DNA of 12,817 nt from CAZPMT01 sp964587655 (GCA_964587655.1 CAZPMT010000153.1:1-12817); one strand, 5' to 3'; numbered from the stretch's first letter, positions 1 to 6,313 are shown. Translations and numbers: made by a program. The notes: generated from the letters alone by a model not told the origin.

Positions 1-429
1 GGCGACCCCGTCAACGGCTTCGACCCGTCCGGCCTGAAGCCCGGCGACTTGTTCCACTCGGAAAGGGAAGCCGCGCGCCAGGCGCTCAAGGATGTCAACG
101 CGAAGTCCAAGTCCGAAAAGCGCGAGTACGCGGGCGGTATCTGCAAGAAAGGCAAGAAGTACTACTACACTAAGGCGAGGCGATTGGGCCAAGCCGGTGG
201 CACGATGACTTTCACGTGTGCACGACCCACGGGCTTGTACCACACGCACGGCGCCAACGCTCCCGGAAACCCCTTTGAGAATTTCTCAGACGACGACTGG
301 AAGGCGTCCATGGACAACAACCTCACCGGCTACCTCGCGACCCCGAACGACGCCTTCAAAGGCATCCGGAAGACGAGTGCCGCGGGCGGCATCGACGTCT
401 GGGGCGACGAAAGCTACGGGAAACTCTAA
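1..429 (+). CDS. Rhs-family polymorphic toxin, C-terminal tip with DUF4329-like domain (5' end cut by window)
   Basis: The frame is open from base 1 and ends at TAA 427-429, giving 142 residues. Residues 2-12 read DPVNGFDPSGL with a preceding G, the hallmark junction at the end of an Rhs/YD-repeat core, so this is the variable tip of a much larger protein starting left of the window. The tip matches the DUF4329 pattern: E42-Y-A-G-G, YYYT (54-57), YHTHG (80-84), FSDDDW (95-100) and GYLATP near the end. H81-x-H83, S96 and D99 with upstream E42 resemble the JAMM metallopeptidase signature (E, HxH, SxxD); that reading is my inference. Rhs proteins are delivered or secreted and release the tip as an effector. 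No convincing immunity gene follows. A TTG at 49 is not a real start. Confidence 0.8.
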   Translation, partial: GDPVNGFDPSGLKPGDLFHSEREAARQALKDVNAKSKSEKREYAGGICKKGKKYYYTKARRLGQAGGTMTFTCARPTGLYHTHGANAPGNPFENFSDDDWKASMDNNLTGYLATPNDAFKGIRKTSAAGGIDVWGDESYGKL

Positions 430-953
430 GAGGATCCTGGGATTGGAGCAAGAACAGAGAAACATGCGGCCGCTCCAGCCCACCGGGCACCGCAAGCCGA
501 GGCCAACAAGGCCATGTTCCGGGGCGGTGCCGACAGCGCCACGGGGAGAATGATGCCTTACATCGGCATAAATCCGTCATTCCTGTGCACGATCATGAAA
601 GGCAACGCCCCGCACTGTCCCAAGCCGCCACGTTGGTCGCTGGAAGCGCAAATGGGCGAGAGCCTGTAACCAAGAAACGTTCGGAAGAACGCAGTGCAAC
701 TGCAACCCGATGGCTGGACTATGAACCATCTGGCCCGGCTGATCTGCGTTGCACCGCACGAGCAATAACACTCACCGATCAGCAACGACTTACGGAGGAT
801 GGCATAGTTCGGGGAATTCGCCGAGATCCACATCCATATGCCAGCCTCTTCCTCGTGTTGAGCGCAGTCTTGAGCAGACCTTTGGGCGAGTGCCACAAAG
901 ACCTGGAATTCGACCGGGTGCCGTAATAACCGGAGCCCTGCGCAGCATCTTGA
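430..953. other. Region without a credible gene
   Basis: About 520 bp between the Rhs tip and the end of the recombinase gene. Several open frames of 60-113 residues overlap on both strands, but none has a clear ribosome-binding site, a recognisable motif or a natural amino-acid composition. A short hairpin CGTTC-GGAA-GAACG lies near 678-691. This is where an immunity gene for the Rhs tip would be expected, and I see none that I can support; it may instead be decayed DNA. Confidence 0.5.
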
Positions 954-2192
954 CTACTCAACCGCCACAGACACTTTGACTCTTTCGTCAAACTCGACGC
1001 TCTGGGTCAACGCTTCGGGAGTCAGGGTTGCGTAATGTCGGCGGCAGATGTCCGGTGAGTTGCCCATCAGCGTGGAGATTTTGTAGAGGCTCTCGCCTTT
1101 CGCGGCCAACAAAGTTCCAAATGTGTGCCTGAACGTAAGGGAACTCCATGGAAAGCCTGCCGCGCGGTTAATACGTCGTAATGTCTTGGAGAAATTGTCT
1201 GGATGCCAACGTCCGCCGTGGGGTGATGGACAGTACCAAGGGTTCGCCACCTCCAGCCTCTCATAGCGGTCGAGAAACGTCCGAAGCGCGCTACTGATGG
1301 GCACCACGCGGTTCACTTTTGTCTTGCTCTCCCATGATTCGCCATTAACCGTCTTGGCCTGCACGCGTATGATTCCGTACTTACCCGCGTGAAGATCGAC
1401 ATCCTCAAGCGTCAGCCATAGCGCCTCTTCCCTGCGCAAGCCAGCGTAGATGTAGACCGCCACGAGAGTGCGCAACACAGGATAGTCTTTCAGCACTTCA
1501 AATTGCTGATCGATCTGATCGATTGACAGGAAACGAATCTGGGGTGCACTTTCTTTGTACCGCTTCACCTTGTCAACCGGGTTTACATCACCTGGTATGT
1601 GGATGCCGCCTTCGTCCATGGCCCATGAGAACAACCGGTGCAAGACTTCCCGGTATCGGTTGGCCGTCTTGGCCTGGAGTTCATAACGTTGAACACTCTC
1701 GCGAATGAAGTCGGCGATCTGCGAAGTCGTGATTTCTTCGAAACACGTGGCCTCAATGTGAGGCTCGCGAAGCTCTTGACCAAAATTGGCCTTCCTTCGC
1801 CGCGCGTTCGTTCTCTTGCGTTCCAACTCCGCACAAACTGGACCGAAGATTCCGCGAAGATATGACAGATCGGCCGTGAAGCCATGGTGCGTGCGCCTCG
1901 TTTTCATGCAAGCAACGTACTTTGACACGATGGCGCCCAGCAGTGTTCTTGCCTGCAAAGGACCGTGCACGCCGTGTTCCGACATGGGATCAGACGGCGG
2001 CTGCTTGTCCAACGCTACCAGGGTCGGGTCCGTTCTGGCACTTGCTTGTTTACAACCATCTCGCTCAGAGTCCTCGCCGCAAAAAAGAGCCTCGCCTTTC
2101 ATGAACAGCGATTCGGGAACGACTACGCGGACACTCCGTTCTCCGTACTGCCATATGATCGATAGAGCGCAATTTTCCACTGAAGGTTCCAA
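954..2192 (-). CDS. Tyrosine recombinase / phage-type integrase
   Basis: Site-specific recombinase, 412 residues, presumably catalysing insertion and excision of the element at the tRNA-Val site about 280 bp upstream. Residues 15-40 form a short beta-rich N-terminal segment (GERSVRVVVPESLF), about 85-205 is the SAM-like core-binding domain, and about 215-400 is the catalytic domain. Visible catalytic elements are R253 in AGLRREEAL, a beta-hairpin lysine at K290 or K292, R355 in LTFRHTF and the nucleophile Y387 in GNSPDICRRHY. The usual box II histidine three before R355 is L352, and the usual H/W after LG is N378; GNSP variants are familiar in planctomycete-type recombinases. The start is uncertain: the frame opens at TTG 2192 directly after an in-frame stop with no strong Shine-Dalgarno; ATG 2102 is the alternative but would cut the well-formed N-terminal segment. 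Stop TAG at 954-956. Confidence 0.9.
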   Translation of the reverse strand: MEPSVENCALSIIWQYGERSVRVVVPESLFMKGEALFCGEDSERDGCKQASARTDPTLVALDKQPPSDPMSEHGVHGPLQARTLLGAIVSKYVACMKTRRTHHGFTADLSYLRGIFGPVCAELERKRTNARRRKANFGQELREPHIEATCFEEITTSQIADFIRESVQRYELQAKTANRYREVLHRLFSWAMDEGGIHIPGDVNPVDKVKRYKESAPQIRFLSIDQIDQQFEVLKDYPVLRTLVAVYIYAGLRREEALWLTLEDVDLHAGKYGIIRVQAKTVNGESWESKTKVNRVVPISSALRTFLDRYERLEVANPWYCPSPHGGRWHPDNFSKTLRRINRAAGFPWSSLTFRHTFGTLLAAKGESLYKISTLMGNSPDICRRHYATLTPEALTQSVEFDERVKVSVAVE

Positions 2193-2238
2193 TGATCGTC
2201 AGAAATGGAGCAGTGTGCGTTATGATGGCTTTCCGTAA

Positions 2239-2520
2239 TCACTTGCACCCATCGGCTAATCCTAGCAGCGCTATCAGCAGCTTCCCGCGTTCAGCGTCAG
2301 ACATGGCCCGAACAGCCGCAAGAATAGTCTTGGCGTCGGGCGCGAGTGGCGTCGCTTCGGAGCCCTCCGTGAGGATGTCTTCGCTCGAATGGGTGGACGC
2401 TGTGGTGGACACCACGCCGACGGCATCGCTTAAACCATTTAATGTCAATGCTTTAGAATCAATAGCTTCCTTGCTTGACATGCAAGGGGTCACTGGTTCA
2501 AGTCCAGTATCGCCCACCAT
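2239..2520 (-). CDS. Small hypothetical protein upstream of the recombinase, starting inside the tRNA antisense
   Basis: Leftward frame ending at TGA 2239-2241, 46 bp before the recombinase start, so probably co-transcribed with it. From ATG 2520 it gives 93 residues; the frame is open back to 2631, and ATG 2484 (MSSKEAIDSK) is another possible start. The N-terminus GDTGLEPVTPCM is simply the antisense translation of the tRNA 3' half, a sequence often seen at the start of predicted proteins at tRNA-borne att sites. The C-terminus (AKTILAAVRAMSDAERGKLLIALLGLA) is a plausible amphipathic helix of the kind found in short proteins preceding planctomycete integrases. AAAGGAA lies just before ATG/GTG 2520-2517, and comes from the flank outside the element. 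Function unknown. Confidence 0.45.
   Translation of the reverse strand: MVGDTGLEPVTPCMSSKEAIDSKALTLNGLSDAVGVVSTTASTHSSEDILTEGSEATPLAPDAKTILAAVRAMSDAERGKLLIALLGLADGCK
2470..2519 (+). other. attachment site: 3' half of tRNA-Val(GAC), no 5' half
   Basis: Reads as anticodon stem CTTGC (2470-2474), loop TTGACAT with anticodon GAC (2477-2479), stem GCAAG (2482-2486), variable GGGTC, T stem-loop ACTGG-TTCAAGT-CCAGT (2492-2508), acceptor strand ATCGCCC (2509-2515), discriminator A and encoded CCA (2517-2519). All three paired elements that can be checked are perfect. The bases upstream do not form a D arm or the expected GGGCGAT acceptor strand, so this is not a functional gene. It is the footprint left when an element recombines at the anticodon arm of a tRNA gene. 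The nearby tyrosine recombinase supports this. Confidence 0.85.
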
Positions 2521-2744
2521 TTCCTTTCTCATGCCACGCAATGACACCTCGTCACGGGCGCTGTCATTATCACCCGAAATCCGCCTGCTTGTCAGCGAGG
2601 TCAAGGCGCAAGCGCTGCTTCTTTCTGACAAACCGACTCAGTGCGGGGTACTTGACGCCAGTCTTGCGCTCTATCTCACGCATGGATACTCCGTACCCGT
2701 ACAGGTGCAAGGATGGTAGCAGATACCGCGCATCAAGAAGCACC

Positions 2745-2774
2745 TTGACATTCGATACCTCTCGAATATATACT
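2745..2774 (+). promoter_or_regulatory. Sigma-70-like promoter of the Feo operon
   Basis: A perfect -35 TTGACA (2745-2750), an 18-bp spacer and -10 TATACT (2769-2774, five of six matches) put the transcript start near 2781, about 30 bp before the first start codon. The spacer contains a small inverted repeat TTCGA-6-TCGAA (2751-2755 and 2762-2766). The area is clearly more AT-rich than its surroundings. Confidence 0.7.
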
Positions 2775-2785
2775 ACCTTCCAGAT

Positions 2786-2801
2786 GTTAGATCTATCTAA
2801 C
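2786..2801 (+). promoter_or_regulatory. Perfect palindromic operator, probable DtxR-family box
   Basis: GTTAGAT-CT-ATCTAAC is a perfect 7+2+7 inverted repeat lying between the predicted transcript start and the AAGGAG ribosome-binding site (2802-2807) of the regulator gene. The TTAG...CTAA arms resemble the TTAGGTTAG/CTAACCTAA boxes bound by DtxR and IdeR. Its location suits direct repression of the whole Feo operon by the first gene product. The regulator-site match is inferred. Confidence 0.65.
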
Positions 2802-2812
2802 AAGGAGTTAGT

Positions 2813-3382
2813 ATGCTAAATACCGATGCAAGGCCGGTGCTATCGTGCGCTCCCGCACGACTTGCGCAGGATCACACCGTTGCCCGCGATGCCGTCTTCT
2901 GGAGAGAGTTCGAGAAGACAGGCGTCACCCATTCAGCGGCCCACTACCTCATGGCTATCCACCATCTCCGTAAGGAGTTCGGCTACGCCCGCGGAACGGA
3001 TGTCGCCCAACGGCTGGATGTCTCGCGAGGCGCGGTTTCAATAGCCGTGTCGCAACTCAAGAAACACGATTTCGTGACCGAGGACCCGCACCGGTTCCTT
3101 CTCCTGACGGAAAAGGGGGGAGAAGTCGCGAAGCGTATTGAACAGAACTTTTCCATCTTGTCCAAATTCATGGAAGAGGTGCTGGGTGTCTCGACCGAGG
3201 TGGCGCATGCGGACGCATGCAAGATGGAGCACCTGTTGAGCCCCGAGACAGTGGGGCGGCTGCTATGGTTGACGCACGCGGTGCTCGACGACCCCCAGCG
3301 GGACGAGATAATCCGAACCGCGATGGCCTCATTTTCATCCTGTGAGGATGAAACGGACCGCGTCCCCAAGGAGAATAGTTGA
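2813..3382 (+). CDS. DtxR/MntR-family metal-dependent transcriptional regulator
   Basis: 189 residues; ATG 2813 has AAGGAG five bases upstream. Probable iron-responsive repressor of its own operon. The winged helix occupies about 38-105: helix THSAAHYLMAIHHL (39-52), HTH DVAQRLDVSRGAVSIAVSQLKKHDFV (63-88) and wing FLLLTEKG (95-102). The dimerisation/metal domain follows, with H132, C136, E139 and H140 in HADACKMEH, matching DtxR H98, C102, E105 and H106. The ancillary-site positions equivalent to DtxR H79 and E83 are F113 and S117, and the M10 position is H44, so metal binding must differ from DtxR. There is no SH3-like C-terminal domain; the protein ends with a short polar tail. The stop overlaps the feoB start (TGATG). 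First gene of a four-gene operon behind a palindromic operator. Confidence 0.88.
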   Translation: MLNTDARPVLSCAPARLAQDHTVARDAVFWREFEKTGVTHSAAHYLMAIHHLRKEFGYARGTDVAQRLDVSRGAVSIAVSQLKKHDFVTEDPHRFLLLTEKGGEVAKRIEQNFSILSKFMEEVLGVSTEVAHADACKMEHLLSPETVGRLLWLTHAVLDDPQRDEIIRTAMASFSSCEDETDRVPKENS

Positions 3383-5376
3383 TGCCCGCCACGCTTGATC
3401 CGTCGAGATTGCTTGGGGCAAAGCCTTCCTGTTGCGGGGAACGCGGGGCGCGCGCGGCGTCGGCGGGCGATTTGAAACGAGTCGCCCTCGTGGGAAATCC
3501 GAACGTCGGAAAGAGCGTCTTGTTCAATGACCTCACGGGCCTTTATGCGACCGTTTCCAACTACCCGGGCACGACGGTTGAAGTGACCACGGGCAAAGCG
3601 TTGATCGGAACGGAATGCGAGATACTGGACACACCCGGGATGTACTCGCTCTTTCCCATCACGGAAGAAGAGCGCGTCGCGCGCAGGATTCTTCTCAACA
3701 CCGCGCCCGAGCTCGTCGTTCACGTAGTGGACGCAAAGAACCTGGGCAGGATGCTCCCGTTGACGCTCCAGTTACTCGAGGCAGGTCTGCCGGTGGTGCT
3801 CGTCCTCAACATGATGGACGAGGCCGAGAACGAAGGCGTCACAATTGATATCCCGCTCCTCGAACGAGAACTCGGAATTCCGGTCGTCGCGACCGTCTCG
3901 ACAACGGGGCGCGGCGTTGACGCGCTCAAAGACGCAATGCGTGTCCGCATGGAAGATCCCAAAGAGGAAACGGAATTCCGGGTCGAATACCCGCCCGATA
4001 TCGAGGAATCGATCGCGCGATTGGTGCCGCAACTCGGCGGTCCCCATGCGATTTCGGATAGGGCGGTGGCCCTGTTCCTTATCCAGGGCGACGCGGAGAT
4101 CAGGGAATTCATCCCGGATCTGCCCCAGTCCGAGAACGATCCCAGGCGCCAGGCCGCCTATAGGATTGCCGTCGCGCAGGGAGAGCGCGCCGGACGCATC
4201 GCGGACAAGGTGGTCACTTTCGACGAAAAGAAGGCCCCCTTTTCAGAGCGGCTCAGCCGCTGGATGATGAAACCCCTTACCGGCCTTCCTATCCTTTTCC
4301 TGGTCTTGTACCTCGGCCTGTACGAATTCGTGGGCAGGTTCGGCGCGGGGACCGTGGTAGGGTTCCTGGAGGGGACGGTGTTTCAAGGCTACATCAATCC
4401 TGCCCTCGTGCGGCTATTCGAGAGCACGGTTCCCTGGCCGGTTGTGCGCGACCTTTTTGTGGGCGAGTACGGAGTCCTCACGCTCGGCGTTCGTTACGCC
4501 TTCGCCCTCATTCTCCCCATCGTGACCTTCTTCTTCGTTGTGTTTTCGATCATCGAAGACTCCGGTTATCTGCCACGGCTGGCAATGTTGATAGACCGGA
4601 CCTTCAAGAAGATCGGATTGAGCGGGCGGGCGGTGATTCCCATGGTCCTCGGCTTCGGATGCGACACAATGGCTACAATGGTTACCAGGACGCTGCCCAC
4701 GGTTCGCGAGCGCGTAATCGCAACGATGCTGCTCGCCCTGGCCGTACCATGTTCGGCACAGTTGGGCGTGATCCTCGCGCTGCTGCAAGGAAAACCCGCG
4801 GTGTTAATGATCTGGATGTTCGTCTTAGTGGGCGTTTTTCTTTTCGTCGGATATCTGGGCGGGAAGATATTGCCAGGCGAGCCGCCCTCGTTCTACATGG
4901 AACTCCCGCGTCTCCGGTGGCCGAGCCTGTCGAACATATTCAACAAGACGTATCTCCGCGTGAAATGGTACATCAAAGAGATCATGCCCGTATTCATATG
5001 CGCGAGCGTCCTCATCTGGCTCGGCCAACTCACCCATCTCTTCGACGCGGTCCTCGGCCTGCTGCGCATACCGGTGCACTGGCTCAACCTGCCCACCGAG
5101 TGCGCCAAGATATTCCTGTTAGGGTTCTTCCGCCGCGACTACGGCGCCGCCGGCCTCTACGACCTCGGTCAACAGGGCGCGCTGAACAACGCGCAACTCG
5201 CGGTGGCCTGCGTGGCGCTGTCGTTGTTCCTCCCGTGCATCGCCCAGTTCGTCATGAACGTGAAAGAGCGCGGCTGGAAGATCGGACTCGCCATATCCGC
5301 CTTTGTGCTGTTTTTTTCCTTTGGCGTGTCGTACGTACTCGGTGTTGCGCTTAACCTTACCGGTGTGCTGACATGA
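3382..5376 (+). CDS. feoB: Ferrous iron transporter FeoB
   Basis: 664 residues from ATG 3382, which has AAGGAG at 3368-3373; a TTG at 3379 is less likely. Inner-membrane GTPase-linked Fe(II) importer. The N-terminal G domain shows G1 GNPNVGKS (38-45), G2 YPGTT (61-65), G3 DTPG (83-86) and G4 NMMD (143-146), followed by the helical spacer domain to about 285. The membrane part has two gate-like halves, each with cysteine motifs: GFGCDTMATM (424-433), VPCSAQLGVI (455-464), C540 and LPCIAQ (617-622); GFFRRDYGAAGLYDL (581-595) is a FeoB landmark. GCDTMATM replaces the classical GCNVPAI type and is, as I recall, the form found in some deltaproteobacterial FeoB proteins. A short Cys-Cys extension (17-18) precedes the G domain. 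No stand-alone FeoA is present; a FeoA-like domain is fused to the last gene of the operon. The stop overlaps the next start (ATGA). Confidence 0.95.
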   Translation: MPATLDPSRLLGAKPSCCGERGARAASAGDLKRVALVGNPNVGKSVLFNDLTGLYATVSNYPGTTVEVTTGKALIGTECEILDTPGMYSLFPITEEERVARRILLNTAPELVVHVVDAKNLGRMLPLTLQLLEAGLPVVLVLNMMDEAENEGVTIDIPLLERELGIPVVATVSTTGRGVDALKDAMRVRMEDPKEETEFRVEYPPDIEESIARLVPQLGGPHAISDRAVALFLIQGDAEIREFIPDLPQSENDPRRQAAYRIAVAQGERAGRIADKVVTFDEKKAPFSERLSRWMMKPLTGLPILFLVLYLGLYEFVGRFGAGTVVGFLEGTVFQGYINPALVRLFESTVPWPVVRDLFVGEYGVLTLGVRYAFALILPIVTFFFVVFSIIEDSGYLPRLAMLIDRTFKKIGLSGRAVIPMVLGFGCDTMATMVTRTLPTVRERVIATMLLALAVPCSAQLGVILALLQGKPAVLMIWMFVLVGVFLFVGYLGGKILPGEPPSFYMELPRLRWPSLSNIFNKTYLRVKWYIKEIMPVFICASVLIWLGQLTHLFDAVLGLLRIPVHWLNLPTECAKIFLLGFFRRDYGAAGLYDLGQQGALNNAQLAVACVALSLFLPCIAQFVMNVKERGWKIGLAISAFVLFFSFGVSYVLGVALNLTGVLT

Positions 5377-5561
5377 AGTGCCCCATGTGCGGACGAGTCT
5401 TTGAGGAAAGCGACGCCCAGGCATCCTGCGCTGGCTGCGTCGTGCATAAGAAGTGCGGACTCATCCGGTGTCCGTATTGCCGCTACGAGATGGTCCCGGA
5501 AAGAAAACCAAAACGAAAATCCACGAGAAAGGATAAGACAAGCGATGCGATTGACCGATAG
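5373..5561 (+). CDS. Small cysteine-rich (zinc-ribbon-like) protein of the Feo operon
   Basis: 62 residues. ATG 5373 overlaps the feoB stop by four bases, so it is probably translated by coupling, and its 3' end overlaps the next gene by 17 bases. Seven cysteines lie in the first 36 residues: C3-x2-C6, C19-x2-C22, C28 and C33-x2-C36, with H25 between them; the tail (42-62) is strongly basic (KPKRKSTRKDK). Comparable small CPMCG...CPxCxYE proteins sit next to feoB in deltaproteobacterial operons, so a role tied to Fe(II) uptake, such as metal relay or FeoB assembly, is plausible but unproven. It has no membrane segment, unlike the FeoC or FeoB-associated membrane peptide families. Confidence 0.75.
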   Translation: MKCPMCGRVFEESDAQASCAGCVVHKKCGLIRCPYCRYEMVPERKPKRKSTRKDKTSDAIDR

Positions 5562-6183
5562 GGCCGAAGAGATACTCGAAAGCCTCTGGATCGAACTGGT
5601 CGAGAACAAAAAGGACACGTGCAGCCCCGTTATCGTCCGGGACGATGATGACATGAAGGCGCTCGTCGCCTCGAAATACGTCGAGATCATAGAGCGGCAA
5701 ATCCGCCTGACTGACAAAGGAAAGGAAGAGGCCCGAAACTGCATTCGACGCCACCGATTGGCCGAACGCCTCCTGGCCGACGTTCTTGACTGCAAGAAGA
5801 CGCGCCTCCACGAAACCAGTTGCAGATTCGAGCACCTGCTCCACAAGGGTTTGGACGATAGCATCTGCACCCTTCTTGGCCATCCGAAAACGTGTCCGCA
5901 TGGCCAGCCCATCCCCGAAGGCGAATGCTGCAAGGACTCGAAACGCATGCCGCGCAAACTCGTCATGCCGCTCCCGCAACTCGATGTCAACAAGAAGGCC
6001 CGCGTCGCGTACCTCCAGACGCGCGACCCGGGCGACCTCCGCAAACTCATCACCATCGGCGCCCTCCCCAACACCGAAATCACCCTAATCCAGAAGTTCC
6101 CCTCCTACGCCTTCCAGATCGGAAAAACACAGTTCGCCATAGACAAAGAACTCGCATCGAGCATCTACGTCAGGATTACCTGA
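5545..6183 (+). CDS. DtxR-FeoA fusion: metal-dependent regulator-like protein with C-terminal FeoA/SH3-like domain
   Basis: 212 residues from ATG 5545 (AAAGGA at 5528-5533). The frame is open further upstream to 5401 but that part overlaps the zinc-ribbon gene and is not protein-like. Residues 55-100 carry the DtxR metal-binding core with every ligand: H70 and E74 in RRHRLAERLL, H89, C93, E96 and H97 in HETSCRFEH. The GHPKTCPHGQPIP landmark follows at 112-124, then GECC, and residues about 152-211 form a FeoA-like SH3 fold (ARVAYL...LITIGALPNTEITLI...ASSIYV). The N-terminal part is unusual: the expected sensor-recognition helix pair (IAxxLxVSxxxVSxxLxxLExxGLV) is reduced to an acidic stretch DDDDMKALVASKYVEII, so DNA binding is doubtful. 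It may sense iron and act on FeoB or on the other regulator. Confidence 0.85.
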   Translation: MRLTDRAEEILESLWIELVENKKDTCSPVIVRDDDDMKALVASKYVEIIERQIRLTDKGKEEARNCIRRHRLAERLLADVLDCKKTRLHETSCRFEHLLHKGLDDSICTLLGHPKTCPHGQPIPEGECCKDSKRMPRKLVMPLPQLDVNKKARVAYLQTRDPGDLRKLITIGALPNTEITLIQKFPSYAFQIGKTQFAIDKELASSIYVRIT

Positions 6184-6228
6184 GCAAAGCCCCCGGACCT
6201 CGGAGCTTGTGAACAAGTCCCCAAATGG

Positions 6229-6313
6229 CGTCATTCCCGCGAAAGCGGGAATCCAGAACACACACGCCGTACCGCAACCTCCGCACTGGATTCCCGCCTT
6301 CGCGGGAATGACG
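6229..6313. repeat. dRS3-like double-hairpin repeat (MITE/REP-type)
   Basis: Two 28-bp arms (6229-6256 and 6286-6313) are inverted copies of each other with a single mismatch, separated by 29 bp. Each arm also contains its own perfect hairpin: ATTCCCGC-GAAA-GCGGGAAT (6233-6252) and ATTCCCGC-CTTC-GCGGGAAT (6290-6309), the ATTCCC-N8-GGGAAT pattern known as dRS3 in Neisseria and seen as dispersed repeats in many bacteria. It begins 46 bp after the Feo operon stop and may also act as a transcript end. Open frames translating to VIPAKAGIQ/WIPAFAGMT here are artefacts of the repeat. The rest of 6184-6436 holds nothing I recognise except a weak promoter. Confidence 0.85.

Larger units (their letters stand above)
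1..2519. mobile_element. Right end of a tRNA-integrated element (integrative island), left end outside the window
   Basis: The region holds a tyrosine recombinase gene and a polymorphic-toxin tip, and ends exactly at a 3' half-copy of a tRNA-Val gene. Because the half tRNA reads rightward, the restored full tRNA and the other end of the element should lie to the left, so the sequence left of 2519 is element DNA and the Feo operon to the right is host flank. The boundary is seen directly; the direction and the left extent are inferred from how tRNA-targeting integrases work. Confidence 0.55.
2570..2803 (-). pseudogene. Truncated XRE-like helix-turn-helix relic
   Basis: The conserved part is about 2570-2689: GVSMREIERKTGVKYPALSRFVR followed by LRLDLADKQADF and a stop. 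This matches the short HTH proteins common in planctomycetes, in which two helices are followed by an LSTADKLADYFGL-type helix and usually about ten more residues. Here the frame stops right after DFG, 50 bp from the tRNA half-copy. Upstream of the HTH the frame runs into the promoter and operator of the regulator gene on the other strand, and no credible start is visible. I read it as a remnant of an earlier element at this tRNA hotspot; a short functional protein is less likely. Confidence 0.4.

Noticed and set aside
585..926. A 113-codon plus-strand frame as immunity gene to the Rhs tip
   Set aside because: GTG start without ribosome-binding site, no motif, and competing frames of similar quality on both strands.
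2470..2519. A functional tRNA-Val gene
   Set aside because: Only the anticodon arm, T arm and 3' acceptor strand are present; no D arm or matching 5' acceptor strand upstream.
2192..2719. A 175-codon plus-strand frame across the att site
   Set aside because: Antisense of the small leader ORF and the HTH relic, and it runs through the tRNA half-copy; no ribosome-binding site or domain.
2983..3723. A 246-codon minus-strand frame opposite the regulator and feoB start
   Set aside because: No homology pattern, antisense to two clear genes with correct start signals.
5169..6083. A 304-codon minus-strand frame opposite the end of feoB and the DtxR-FeoA gene
   Set aside because: Low-complexity Ser/Arg-rich translation, antisense to three well-supported genes.
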